64,000 nt of DNA from Pedobacter cryotolerans (lineage in GTDB: Bacteria > Bacteroidota > Bacteroidia > Sphingobacteriales > Sphingobacteriaceae): positions 1 to 64,000 of the forward strand of contig NZ_SWBO01000007.1 of the NCBI RefSeq assembly GCF_005116475.1, written 5' to 3'. The notes below the pieces were generated by a model. It did no database searches, was not told where the DNA came from, and saw nothing but the letters and a program-made list of their open reading frames with translations. This document shows, in pieces, positions 36,375 to 46,013 of the stretch. The position numbers and the translations under genes were made by a program. Each line of letters begins with the position of its first letter. Positions within the stretch are counted from its first letter, which is position 1.

Positions 36375-36415
36375 CGTCATCTTCTCAATAAAATTACGGA
36401 AAGATAAGCAATATA

Positions 36416-36475
36416 ATGATCCAAGTTTTAAACCATCACGTACATTTACATCATCGCCATTGTGGCGATAGATAG
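36416..36475 (+). CDS. hisL: Histidine operon leader peptide (19 aa)
   Basis: ATG at 36416 opens MIQVLNHHVHLHHRHCGDR, stopping at TAG 36473-36475. Six of 19 residues are histidine, clustered in HHVHLHHRH. This is the hallmark of a leader peptide for transcription attenuation: ribosome stalling on the His codons would signal histidine shortage. The short frame lies 68 bases ahead of hisG, behind a TATATTTG promoter element. No sequence likeness to the enterobacterial hisL was assumed; the call rests on codon content and location. Confidence 0.8.
   Translation: MIQVLNHHVHLHHRHCGDR
36453..36469 (+). promoter_or_regulatory. Candidate attenuator hairpin overlapping the his leader
   Basis: ATCGCCA and TGGCGAT pair as a 7-base stem with a TTG loop, overlapping the last His codons and the end of the leader peptide. 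A ribosome stalled on the His codons would block this stem. A second, weaker GTTTT/AAAAC hairpin (36482-36497), close to a T5 run at 36500-36504, is a possible terminator. The alternative pairings were not computed. Confidence 0.45.
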
Positions 36476-36543
36476 ATATATGTTTTGTACGCAAAACGGT
36501 TTTTAAAACAGATTTAATATTCTTATTCCTAATTTTATATAAA

Positions 36544-37395
36544 GTGAAAACACTTAAAATCGCTATCCAAAAATCGGGTAGGTTAAACGAAAAATCAGTA
36601 GAAATTCTTAAAAATTGTGGTCTTTCTTTCGAAAACTACAAAAGTTCTCTAATTGCAACTGTTGCAAATTTTCCTCTAGAAATTCTCTTTTTAAGAGACG
36701 ATGATATTCCAGAATATGTACAAGATGGCATTGCCGATTTAGGTATTGTGGGCGAAAATGTAATCATAGAAGCGGGTGCAGATGTTGCTTATTTACAGCC
36801 TTTAGGTTTCGGTAAATGTACCCTAAAAATTGCCGTTCAAAGCACTAGTGATATCACCGAATTGTCGCAATTAAATGGCAAGGCAATTGCCACTTCTTAC
36901 CCTGTAATTTTACAAAAATATCTTACAGAAAATAACGTTGATGCGCAGATTAGAAACATCTCTGGCTCGGTAGAAATTGGTCCAGGTTTGGGCCTAAGCG
37001 ACGCCATTTTCGACATCGTTTCTACAGGCGGAACTTTAAAGAGTAACGGACTAAAAGCCTTCAAAAATGTTATGAGTTCTGAAGCAGTTTTAATTGCTAG
37101 CAAAGGGATGGAATTAAATCCTGAAGTGTTAGAATTGTTGCAAAGAATTCAATCTGTACTAAGAGCAAAAGCAACAAAATATGTGGTACTTAATGTGGCA
37201 AAAGAAAACTTGCAAGCCGTGGTAGATTTGTTGCCAGGCGTAAAAAGTCCTACCGTTGTTCCATTGTTCGAAGAAGGTTGGGTAGCTGTACATTCGGTAA
37301 TTGCTGAAGAAGATTTCTGGGAAAAAATTAATGGTTTAAAATTAGCAGGTGCTGAAGGAATTGTGGTAATGCCAATTGAGAAAATCATTACCTAA
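36544..37395 (+). CDS. hisG: ATP phosphoribosyltransferase HisG (long form)
   Basis: 283 residues with a GTG start. The catalytic domain includes KIAIQKSGRLNEKSVEILKN, the DLGIVGENV loop and the PRPP-binding segment DIVSTGGTLKSNGLKA. The C-terminal about 75 residues form the regulatory domain of long-form HisG (YVVLNVAKENLQAVVDLLPG), which binds histidine for feedback inhibition, and no HisZ is needed. It catalyses the first step of histidine synthesis, from ATP and PRPP. First structural gene after the leader peptide. Confidence 0.96.
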   Translation: MKTLKIAIQKSGRLNEKSVEILKNCGLSFENYKSSLIATVANFPLEILFLRDDDIPEYVQDGIADLGIVGENVIIEAGADVAYLQPLGFGKCTLKIAVQSTSDITELSQLNGKAIATSYPVILQKYLTENNVDAQIRNISGSVEIGPGLGLSDAIFDIVSTGGTLKSNGLKAFKNVMSSEAVLIASKGMELNPEVLELLQRIQSVLRAKATKYVVLNVAKENLQAVVDLLPGVKSPTVVPLFEEGWVAVHSVIAEEDFWEKINGLKLAGAEGIVVMPIEKIIT

Positions 37396-37464
37396 AAACA
37401 AAAAAAAATAGATTTAAACACGATAGTTAATATTAACTAATAGTTAAATTCAACACATAACATA

Positions 37465-38748
37465 TTGAAACTCTATAATTATAAAGATTTAACTCAACAA
37501 AAAATTAAAGAACTATGTTCTAGAAAAGTTGAGGATGATAATTTGATATTTTCAAGGGTGCAAAGCATCATTTCTACAGTAAAAACCGATGGTGATGCAG
37601 CGCTACTCTCCTATGCCGAACAGTTTGATAAGGTTAAATTAACCTCGTTATTTATTGGCAAAGAAGAGCTTGCTAGCATCGCCAAACAAATTCCTTTAAC
37701 AGTAAAAAACGCCATTGATGTCGCCTACCAAAACATCTATAAATTTCACCAAGCGCAGTTAAAAACTGAATCTAAAGTTGAAACAATGGAAGGTGTTGTT
37801 TGCTGGAGAGAAGCCAGAGCAATTGAAAAAGTTGGGCTCTATATTCCGGGCGGAACAGCGGTTTTACCAAGCACTTTTTTGATGCTTGGCATCCCTGCAA
37901 AAATTGCTGGTAGCAAAGAAATTGTAGTCTGTTCTCCTCCCCAAAGTGATGGCAAAATTAACTGCTACATTGCTTATGTTGCTACCTTGCTAAACATAGA
38001 AAAAGTTTACTTAGTTGGTGGTGCTCAGGCTGTCGGCGCAATGGCTTTTGGAACGGAAACAATTCCTAAAATTGACAAGATTTTTGGACCCGGAAATAGG
38101 TATGTAACCGAGGCAAAAAAGCTGGTGCAAAACACGGTTGCAATTGATATGCCTGCAGGCCCATCAGAGGTTTTAGTAGTAGCCGATGAAACTGCAAATC
38201 CTGCTTTTGTGGCAGCCGATTTATTAGCCCAAGCCGAACACGGAATTGATAGTCAGGCGGTGTTGGTTGCCACTTCAAAGAAATTAATTGAAGAGGTTAT
38301 TTTGGAAGTTGAAAAACAATTAGCTGATTTACCTAGAAAAGACATCGCTGCAAAAGCAATTGAAAATTCTTATATCATTTTCGCCGAAAACTTAAACGAT
38401 GCAATGGATTTCAGCAATGCTTACGCACCGGAACATTTAATTTTAGCGACAGACAATTTTGAACCATTAATCCCATTAATTATTAATGCAGGTTCTGTGT
38501 TTTTAGGCAACCTAACGCCAGAAAGCGCAGGCGATTATGCTTCGGGCACAAACCACACTTTACCTACAAGTGGTTTTGCAAGTGCTTTTTCGGGAGTTTC
38601 GGTAGATACTTTCTTAAAAAAGATCACTTTTCAGCACTTAAGCGCTAAAGGTTTACAAAACATTGGCAACACAGTTGAAGTTTTAGCAGAAGCCGAAGGT
38701 TTACAGGCACATAAAAATGCGATAAGTATTAGATTAAAGGAGATGTGA
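37465..38748 (+). CDS. hisD: Histidinol dehydrogenase HisD
   Basis: 427 residues with a TTG start (KLYNYKDLTQQKIKEL follows). The NAD and zinc regions are in place: VGLYIPGGTAVLPSTFLMLG, IFGPGNRYVTEAKKLV, DMPAGPSEVLVVADE and HGIDSQAVLVATS, with the catalytic YAPEHL motif later (NAYAPEHLILA) and the C-terminal zinc-binding HTLPTSGFAS. It oxidises histidinol in two steps to histidine. The 3' spacer before hisC carries short TCTCAAAT direct repeats. Confidence 0.96.
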   Translation: MKLYNYKDLTQQKIKELCSRKVEDDNLIFSRVQSIISTVKTDGDAALLSYAEQFDKVKLTSLFIGKEELASIAKQIPLTVKNAIDVAYQNIYKFHQAQLKTESKVETMEGVVCWREARAIEKVGLYIPGGTAVLPSTFLMLGIPAKIAGSKEIVVCSPPQSDGKINCYIAYVATLLNIEKVYLVGGAQAVGAMAFGTETIPKIDKIFGPGNRYVTEAKKLVQNTVAIDMPAGPSEVLVVADETANPAFVAADLLAQAEHGIDSQAVLVATSKKLIEEVILEVEKQLADLPRKDIAAKAIENSYIIFAENLNDAMDFSNAYAPEHLILATDNFEPLIPLIINAGSVFLGNLTPESAGDYASGTNHTLPTSGFASAFSGVSVDTFLKKITFQHLSAKGLQNIGNTVEVLAEAEGLQAHKNAISIRLKEM

Positions 38749-38829
38749 GAAGTTAGATATGAGATGTGAGAAATCAGAACGCTTCACAGTCTCAAATCTC
38801 ACTACTCAAATCTCAAATCTCAAAAAAAA
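38749..38829. repeat. Short direct repeats in the hisD-hisC spacer
   Basis: The spacer contains TCTCAAATCTCA-type units several times, and the reverse form GATGTGAGA next to the hisD stop. The same words recur at about 44606-44636 after hisIE (GATGTGAGATTTGAGATG). They are simple repeats that could form a hairpin; no gene here. Confidence 0.5.
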
Positions 38830-39900
38830 ATGGACATTAAAGATTTACAAAGAGAAAATATAAAAACCCTTAAGCCCTACTCTACCGCTAGAGATGAGTT
38901 TAAAGGACAAGCAAGTGTCTTTTTAGATGCAAACGAGAATAGTTTTGGCTCTCCTTTGCCAGCTAACTACAATCGTTACCCAGACCCATTGCAATTAGAT
39001 TTAAAAGATGCAATTAGCAAAATTAAAGGTGTGCCGATTGAAAACACATTTTTAGGCAATGGTAGCGATGAAGCAATTGATTTATTATACCGTGCTTTTT
39101 GCAATCCGGGAAAAGACAATGTCATCATCTTACCTCCTACCTACGGAATGTACGAGGTTTCGGCTAACATTAACGATGTGGAGATTAGAAAAGTTGATTT
39201 ATTGCCAAATTTTCAACTCGACTTAGAAAAAATTGCTGAAGCTATTGATGCAAATACCAAAATGATTTTCATTTGTTCGCCAAATAATCCTACTGGAAAT
39301 TCTATTAACCGAACAGATATTGAAACTATTTTAGCCAACTTTAAAGGTTTGGTGGTAATTGATGAAGCTTATATCAACTTCGCTAAACAGAAAACTTTTA
39401 TTCAAGAATTAACGGAATATGCCAATTTGGTTATTCTACAAACGTTTTCTAAAGCTTGGGGATTAGCAGCTTTACGTTTAGGAATGGCTTTTTCATCAAG
39501 ACCAGTTATTGACATTTTAAACAAGGTAAAACCGCCTTATAATATCAATCAGGCAACACAAGATTTGGCTTTGGCAGCTTTAGAAAACATCCAGCAGGTA
39601 AATGATTGGATAAAAATTACAGTTTCTGAAAGAGACAGATTGAGTAATTTACTCGCTAAACTTCCAATGGTTAAAAAAGTTTACCCATCTGATGCTAATT
39701 TTATTTTGGCACAGGTAGATGATGCTTTAGGAACTTACAATTTATTAGTAGATAAGGGCATCATTGTTCGCGACCGTTCAAAAGTATCGCTTTGCGAAGG
39801 TTGTTTAAGAATTACGGTAGGAACAGTTGAAGAAAATGATGAGCTTATTAGAGTATTAACCCCCCAACCCCCTAAAGGGGGAGCGGAAAACCCAGCGTAA
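38830..39900 (+). CDS. hisC: Histidinol-phosphate aminotransferase HisC, repeat-extended C-terminus
   Basis: 356 residues. It is a fold-type I PLP enzyme: [19 protein letters not shown] near the N-terminus, [28 protein letters not shown] (Asp binding PLP), [17 protein letters not shown] (Lys is the Schiff-base residue) and the C-terminal Arg in CLRITVGT. It makes histidinol phosphate from imidazole-acetol phosphate. The last dozen residues ([14 protein letters not shown]) are encoded by the left arm of a palindromic repeat and are not part of the normal enzyme. Stop at 39898-39900, four bases before the hisB ATG. Confidence 0.96.
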   Translation: MDIKDLQRENIKTLKPYSTARDEFKGQASVFLDANENSFGSPLPANYNRYPDPLQLDLKDAISKIKGVPIENTFLGNGSDEAIDLLYRAFCNPGKDNVIILPPTYGMYEVSANINDVEIRKVDLLPNFQLDLEKIAEAIDANTKMIFICSPNNPTGNSINRTDIETILANFKGLVVIDEAYINFAKQKTFIQELTEYANLVILQTFSKAWGLAALRLGMAFSSRPVIDILNKVKPPYNINQATQDLALAALENIQQVNDWIKITVSERDRLSNLLAKLPMVKKVYPSDANFILAQVDDALGTYNLLVDKGIIVRDRSKVSLCEGCLRITVGTVEENDELIRVLTPQPPKGGAENPA

Positions 39901-39964
39901 ATATATGGAGCAGAATAAAATAGACGAAGTACAAAAGTCCCCTTCAGGGGATTTAGGGGTTAGA
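39857..39964. repeat. 108-bp compound palindromic element at the hisC-hisB junction
   Basis: Left arm: TAACCCCCCAACCCCCTAAA then GGGGGAGC. Right arm: AAGTCCCCTTCAGGGGATTT then AGGGGTTAGA, roughly the reverse complement of the left. It encodes the tail and stop of hisC and, 48 bases from its left end, the ATG of hisB. A second copy of exactly the same length (42667-42774) lies at hisA-hisF with the ATG at the same offset. Confidence 0.85.
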
Positions 39965-41089
39965 GTATTGTTTATAGACCGTGATGGCACATTAAACATC
40001 GAACCAGATGATGAACAAGTAGATAGTTTTGCAAAGCTGAAATTTTATCCGAGATCGTTGTATTATCTTTCTAAAATTGCAACAGAACTAGATTTTGAGT
40101 TGGTAATGGTGACTAATCAAGATGGTTTGGGAACGCCAGCTAACCCTGAGGAAAATTTTTGGCCGATACACAACTTTATGCTCGATACATTTGCAGGCGA
40201 AGGCGTTGTTTTTAGTGAAATTGTAATTGATAGAACTTTTGCGAAAGACAATGCACCTACCCGCAAACCGCAAACAGGATTGCTAACTCATTATTTTAGT
40301 GAAGCTTACGATTTAAAGAACTCGTTCGTAATTGGCGATCGTTTAAATGATGTGATTTTAGCCAAAAACTTAGGCTCAAAAGCGATTTTTTTACGTCAGA
40401 ATGATGCTTTAGGAAGTGCAGAAGCTTTAGATAAATACGAAACACTTTCTGATGTAATTGCATTAGAAACTCAAAAATGGGAAGATATTTATACTTTTTT
40501 AAGAGCTGGAGCAAGAAAAGTTAATCACGTTCGTAAAACAAATGAAACAGATATTACAATTGGTTTAGATTTAGACGGAACAGGAAAAGCAACCATTAAA
40601 ACGGGTTTAAATTTCTTCGACCATATGTTAGATCAAATTGCTAGACACGGCAGTATGAATTTAGATGTGATTGCCGATGGCGATTTACATATTGACGAGC
40701 ACCATACCATTGAAGATACAGGAATTGCCTTAGGAGAAGCTTTTGCACAGGCTTTAGGCAATAAATTAGGCATAGAGCGTTATGGTTTTTGCTTACCAAT
40801 GGATGATTGCCTAGCACAAGTGGCTATAGATTTTGGTGGCAGAAACTGGATTGTTTGGGATGCAGAATTTAAACGTGAAAAAGTTGGCGATGTACCTACT
40901 GAAATGTTTTTCCACTTTTTTAAATCTTTTAGCGATGCCGCAAAATGCAATTTGAACATTAAAGCAGAAGGCGAAAACGAACATCACAAAATAGAAGCTA
41001 TCTTTAAAGCTTTTGCAAAAGCAATTAAAATGGCGGTAAAACGTGATGCAGAAAAAATGGTTTTACCGAGTACCAAAGGATTGTTGTAA
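39905..41089 (+). CDS. hisB: Bifunctional HisB (histidinol-phosphatase / IGP dehydratase), repeat-derived N-terminus
   Basis: 394 residues. Residues 1-20 ([20 protein letters not shown]) come from the palindromic element and precede the normal start region [10 protein letters not shown]. The HAD phosphatase domain (Asp25, Asp27) covers residues 21-190, with [16 protein letters not shown]. The imidazoleglycerol-phosphate dehydratase domain follows, with [30 protein letters not shown] (metal-binding His) and [11 protein letters not shown]. It catalyses steps 6 and 8 of the pathway. It remains in frame despite the added leader. Confidence 0.95.
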   Translation: MEQNKIDEVQKSPSGDLGVRVLFIDRDGTLNIEPDDEQVDSFAKLKFYPRSLYYLSKIATELDFELVMVTNQDGLGTPANPEENFWPIHNFMLDTFAGEGVVFSEIVIDRTFAKDNAPTRKPQTGLLTHYFSEAYDLKNSFVIGDRLNDVILAKNLGSKAIFLRQNDALGSAEALDKYETLSDVIALETQKWEDIYTFLRAGARKVNHVRKTNETDITIGLDLDGTGKATIKTGLNFFDHMLDQIARHGSMNLDVIADGDLHIDEHHTIEDTGIALGEAFAQALGNKLGIERYGFCLPMDDCLAQVAIDFGGRNWIVWDAEFKREKVGDVPTEMFFHFFKSFSDAAKCNLNIKAEGENEHHKIEAIFKAFAKAIKMAVKRDAEKMVLPSTKGLL

Positions 41090-41146
41090 AACGGAAGATG
41101 TAAGATGGAAAAGGGATTTAGCAGGTTTGAAAAACTGACTTTGTAA

Positions 41147-41233
41147 AATAAACCTGATAGCAGTGAAAATGTTTTTATGTCAGTCTGAGCATAGTCGAAG
41201 ACCAATAAAAACATTGTAACGGATAGCAGGACT
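41147..41233. repeat. Dispersed repeat in the hisB-hisH spacer (AAACCTGATAGCAG family)
   Basis: AAACCTGATAGCAGTGAAAAT at the left and ATTGTAACGGATAGCAGGACT at the right border an inverted AATGTTTTTAT/ATAAAAACATT stem that encloses TCTGAGCATAGTCGAAGACC. The two borders closely match those of the repeat at 55205-55266, so both belong to one family carrying different inner sequences. Confidence 0.65.
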
Positions 41234-41279
41234 ACAGTACCAATGAAAAACTGACATTCATTTTCCAATAATTAATAAA

Positions 41280-41918
41280 ATGGAAGAAAATAAAATTAAC
41301 GAAAAGTCCCCTTCGGATGCCAAGGGGATAGGCATCATAAACTACGGCGCAGGAAATATTTTCTCCTTAACCGCAGCTTTAGAAAGGCAAAATATAACTT
41401 ACGGAATGGTTAATACAGAAGCTGATTTAGAGAAATACAGTCACATTATTATTCCTGGTGTTGGTCATGCTGGTGCTGCGATGAAAAAACTGGAACAAAC
41501 CGGATTGGTGGGTGCAATTAAAGCTTTAACAAAACCAGTTTTAGGTATTTGTGTGGGTATGCAGTTAATTACACAACATTCTGAAGAGGGAGATGCTAAT
41601 CTTTTGGATATCATCCCGTTAAAAACAAAATTATTTGATAAGAATTTAGGGATAAAAATTCCGCACATGGGGTGGAATAATGTTGATTTTAAAAACAACT
41701 TACTCTTTGAAGGTGTTAATTCTGATACACAATTTTACTTCGTACATTCTTATTTTATTGAATATAACCCTACTTTTGATATCGCGGCTGTAAATTATGG
41801 CAACAAGTTTTCGGCGGCAATACAAAAAGATAATTTTTACGGCGTTCAGTTTCATCCAGAAAAATCTGGCGAAGCAGGCGAACGCTTATTGAAAAACTTC
41901 TCAAACCTTAGTTTATAA
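41280..41918 (+). CDS. hisH: Imidazole glycerol phosphate synthase glutaminase subunit HisH
   Basis: 212 residues. The first 17 residues (MEENKINEKSPSDAKGI) are repeat-derived and resemble the added HisB leader; the normal enzyme begins at IGIINYGAGN. The class I glutamine amidotransferase triad is present: Cys in PVLGICVGMQL, His and Glu in YGVQFHPEKS. It produces ammonia for HisF. It stops one base before the hisA ATG region. Confidence 0.95.
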   Translation: MEENKINEKSPSDAKGIGIINYGAGNIFSLTAALERQNITYGMVNTEADLEKYSHIIIPGVGHAGAAMKKLEQTGLVGAIKALTKPVLGICVGMQLITQHSEEGDANLLDIIPLKTKLFDKNLGIKIPHMGWNNVDFKNNLLFEGVNSDTQFYFVHSYFIEYNPTFDIAAVNYGNKFSAAIQKDNFYGVQFHPEKSGEAGERLLKNFSNLSL

Positions 41919-41919
41919 A

Positions 41920-42666
41920 ATGTATATAATTCCAGCAATTGATATTTTAGACGGAAAAGTTGTCCGCTTACGTGAAGGCGACTATAACCAGAAAACTGAA
42001 TACGATGTTTCTATCGAAGAAATGATTGAGCGTTACCGTTCTAACGGGACAGATTTTATTCATATTATTGATTTAAATGGCGCTAAAGGCGATTTCAGCA
42101 ACCAGAAAACTTTGTTTGACATCATTAAAAAAACAGAGATGCGGGTGCAGTATGGTGGCGGAATTAGAACCATTGAACAAGTAAATAATTTATTGGATGC
42201 AGGTATCCATCGTGTTATTGTTGGTACGCAAGCCATTAGCAATCCAGATTTTTTACCTGATTTGAGTAAGGCTTTTGCTAAAAAAGACGATTATGCCAAC
42301 AGAATTGTAATTGCAATTGATGTTTTGGATGAGGTAATTAAATACTCGGGTTGGATGGAAAGTTCTCCAATCAAATTAATGGATTACGTGGATAAATGCT
42401 TGGCTTTAGGGTTTTTCCGCTTTTTATGCACTGATATTAGTAAAGATGGGAAATTAGGTGGCGCAGCGGTAGATTTGTATAAAAAACTGCTTGACCATTC
42501 GCCAATGATTAAATTAATCGCATCTGGCGGAGTAAGCTCAATGGAAGATATTTACGAATTGGCAAAATACGATATTAGAAGTGTGGTGGTTGGTAAAGCC
42601 ATTTATGAAAACCGAATTTCTATTGAAGAGATTAAGGATTGGAATTTGAAGATGTTGTCAAGTATA

Positions 42667-42669
<3 letters not shown>
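41920..42669 (+). CDS. hisA: ProFAR isomerase HisA
   Basis: 249 residues, a TIM barrel with the half-barrel repeat expected: MYIIPAIDILDGKVVRLREG (catalytic Asp8), QYGGGIRTIEQVNNLLDAGI, and the second half FLCTDISKDGKLGG (second catalytic Asp) and IASGGVSSMEDIYELAKYD. It isomerises the aminoaldose to the aminoketose in step 4. Its stop codon TAA (42667-42669) is also the first three bases of the 108-bp palindromic element. Confidence 0.96.
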
Positions 42670-43911
<1,242 letters not shown>

Positions 43912-43923
<12 letters not shown>

Positions 43924-43945
43924 CCCCCTAAAGGGGGAATTACCC
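43912..43945. repeat. Palindromic repeat at the end of hisF
   Basis: TTAGAACCCCCTAACCCCCT then AAAGGGGGAAT: left-arm type copy that encodes the last residues (RTP) and the stop of the hisF fusion and fills part of the hisF-hisIE spacer. Confidence 0.75.
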
Positions 43946-43984
43946 CTCATTTAGGAATAGCAAAAACATAAATAAAAGCAAAAA

Positions 43985-44608
43985 ATGGTTAACGAAAATA
44001 TAGCATCAAGCCAGATAGACTTTGGCAAAACTCCCCCTTCAGGGGGTTGGGGGGTTCCCGTAGTAATACAAAACGAGCAAACTTTAGAGGTTTTAATGTT
44101 AGGCTATATGAATGCCGAAGCATTTGAGAAAACACAAGCTGAAGGGAAAGTAACTTTCTTTTCTCGCTCTAAAAACCGTTTATGGACTAAAGGCGAAGAA
44201 AGCGGAAATTTTCTTTTCGTAAAATCTATTCATATTGATTGCGATAATGATACCATCTTAATTAAAGCTAATCCGGTTGGACCAACTTGCCATACAGGCA
44301 GTAGAAGTTGTTTTAAAACTGATTATAACCAAAACTTTATTTTTGAGTTAGAAAATATTATTAATGATCGATATGAAAATCCTGTAGAAGGCTCGTACAT
44401 CAATAAAATGAGAGCTAAAGGCTTAAATAAAATAGCACAAAAAGTCGGCGAAGAAGGTGTAGAAACAGTAATTGCAGCTTTAGCAGAAACTGAAGAAGAT
44501 TTAATTGGGGAAGCAGCAGATTTACTTTTTCACTTGACTTTTTTATTGAAGGAAAAAGGGTTATCAATTAAAGATATTGCTAAGAAATTAGAAAGCAGAC
44601 ATAAGTAG
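43985..44608 (+). CDS. hisI: Bifunctional HisIE with an in-frame repeat insertion
   Basis: 207 residues. The normal beginning, IDFGK followed by VPVVIQNEQTLEVLMLGYMN, is interrupted by TPPSGGWG, encoded by a palindromic repeat at 44030-44056. The PRA-CH domain (HisI) continues with SRSKNRLWTKGEESGN and the zinc-binding CHTGSRSCF. The HisE PRA-PP pyrophosphohydrolase domain follows from about residue 118 (NKIAQKVGEEGVETVIAALA). It performs steps 2 and 3. Last gene of the his operon. The insertion lies before the first conserved strand, so activity is probably kept. Confidence 0.94.
   Translation: MVNENIASSQIDFGKTPPSGGWGVPVVIQNEQTLEVLMLGYMNAEAFEKTQAEGKVTFFSRSKNRLWTKGEESGNFLFVKSIHIDCDNDTILIKANPVGPTCHTGSRSCFKTDYNQNFIFELENIINDRYENPVEGSYINKMRAKGLNKIAQKVGEEGVETVIAALAETEEDLIGEAADLLFHLTFLLKEKGLSIKDIAKKLESRHK
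44030..44056. repeat. Palindromic repeat inside hisIE
   Basis: ACTCCCCCTTCAGGGGGTTG then GGGGGTT: 27 bases, a multiple of three, translated as TPPSGGWG between IDFGK and VPVVI of HisIE. Confidence 0.75.
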
Positions 44609-44683
44609 ATGTGAGATTTGAGATGTTAGAAGTGAGACCACTCCAATTGCAACTCGTACTCCTTATTATGCAATACGAATAAA

Positions 44684-45064
44684 ATGCTCAAATACTTATC
44701 ATATCTTAACTTAGTTTTCGCAATAGCTTTCGCTGTAGTTTTAAGGAGCAACAAAAATTATATTGATTTAGCTTTTCTAATTCCGTCAATTCTTTTTAAC
44801 TGGCTGTCCTTATATCAATTAATTAAAAATAAATTAAGGTTTGATAAATGGCATTTGTATGTTGGCTATTTAAGTGTTTTCATAAGTATTATTTCCACAA
44901 TCGTAACAATAAAAATTATTTTTGGAGTATTCTCAAATACAAGCATTTACCTTGGACCTTCAATTTATTTATTTCTAGCAAGGCAACTATTTGATATTTC
45001 TATAATATTCCAATTTATTACAGCTTTAAAAGAAAATAAAAAAATATTAAGCCGTTCTAATTAA
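44684..45064 (+). CDS. Small four-span membrane protein, unrecognised
   Basis: 126 residues with about four hydrophobic segments: YLNLVFAIAFAVVL, LAFLIPSILFNWLSLYQLI, YVGYLSVFISIISTIVTIKI and SIYLFLARQLFDISIIFQFI. A short basic tail (KENKKILSRSN) closes it. It lies 75 bases after the his operon and 12 bases before the WD40 gene on the same strand. No known family recognised. Confidence 0.55.
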   Translation: MLKYLSYLNLVFAIAFAVVLRSNKNYIDLAFLIPSILFNWLSLYQLIKNKLRFDKWHLYVGYLSVFISIISTIVTIKIIFGVFSNTSIYLGPSIYLFLARQLFDISIIFQFITALKENKKILSRSN

Positions 45065-45076
45065 GTTAAATTTAAG

Positions 45077-45976
45077 ATGCTAAAACATTTAAAAACACTT
45101 TCTGGCCACCAAAACCCTGTTTATGCTTTAGCAAATGCTGATGAGAATGATATTTTCTTTAGTGCAGGTAATGACAAGGGTGTTGTAGAATGGTCGTTAG
45201 CTGAATTGGCTTTCGTAAAAGTGAAAACTCCTGTACAAAGTTCGGTTTACAGTTTACTTTGTTATAATAATTTACTATTTATTGGCGAAAGAAGTGGTGC
45301 CTTTAGCGTTTATGATTTAACTAAACAGGAAATCATCACCAGAATTAATGCGCATCCAAAACCAATTTTCGATATTAAAGTAACCAAAAGCAAAAACGAA
45401 TTGTTAACCACAGGCGAAGATGGTTCAGTTGCAGTTTGGTCGCTATTAGATTATTCAGAAATTTATCGTTTTCAGGTGGCTTATGATACGGTGAGGTGTA
45501 TCGGCATTTCGCCAGATGAAACTGAAATCGCCTTTGGCTGTAAAGATCATTTGATTAAAATTTACAACTTGGCTGATTATAGCTTAAAACAGACTTTAAA
45601 AGGTCATTCTTTACCAGTTACTTCCTTAGCTTATCATCCCTCTGGTAAATATTTAATTTCTGGAAGCAGAGATGCACAGTTAAAAATATGGAATTTACCC
45701 AACTACGAACTAGTTCAAACCATTCCAGCGCATTTATTTACCATTTACAATATTGCTTTTCACCCAAGCCTACCCTATTTTGCAACAAGCAGCCAAGATA
45801 AAAGCATTAAACTTTGGGATGCTGAAAACTTTAAACTTTATAAAATTTTAAGTTTAGAAAAAGGCGAATTTGGGCATACACATTCTATTAATAAAATTAT
45901 TTGGAGTAAAGACGGAAAACATCTAATTTCTACAGGAGATGATAGAAAAGTAATGATTTGGGAAATAGAGGATTAA
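45077..45976 (+). CDS. WD40 repeat protein
   Basis: 299 residues made up of about seven WD40 blades, without signal peptide. Visible units include LKHLKTLSGHQNPVYALANA at the start, GEDGSVAVWSLLDYSE, LKGHSLPVTSLAYHPSGKYL with SGSRDAQLKIWNL, and SSQDKSIKLWDAENFK. It would form a single cytoplasmic beta-propeller for protein interaction. It is followed 37 bases later by the YceH gene. Confidence 0.93.
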   Translation: MLKHLKTLSGHQNPVYALANADENDIFFSAGNDKGVVEWSLAELAFVKVKTPVQSSVYSLLCYNNLLFIGERSGAFSVYDLTKQEIITRINAHPKPIFDIKVTKSKNELLTTGEDGSVAVWSLLDYSEIYRFQVAYDTVRCIGISPDETEIAFGCKDHLIKIYNLADYSLKQTLKGHSLPVTSLAYHPSGKYLISGSRDAQLKIWNLPNYELVQTIPAHLFTIYNIAFHPSLPYFATSSQDKSIKLWDAENFKLYKILSLEKGEFGHTHSINKIIWSKDGKHLISTGDDRKVMIWEIED

Positions 45977-46013
45977 TTTTTAAATTTAAAATCATTAGAT
46001 ATATCTTAGCCTT

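Noticed and set aside
38749-38829. Repeated TCTCAAAT words considered as a CRISPR-like array
   Set aside because: Units are 8-12 bases, without regular spacers, and no cas genes are present.
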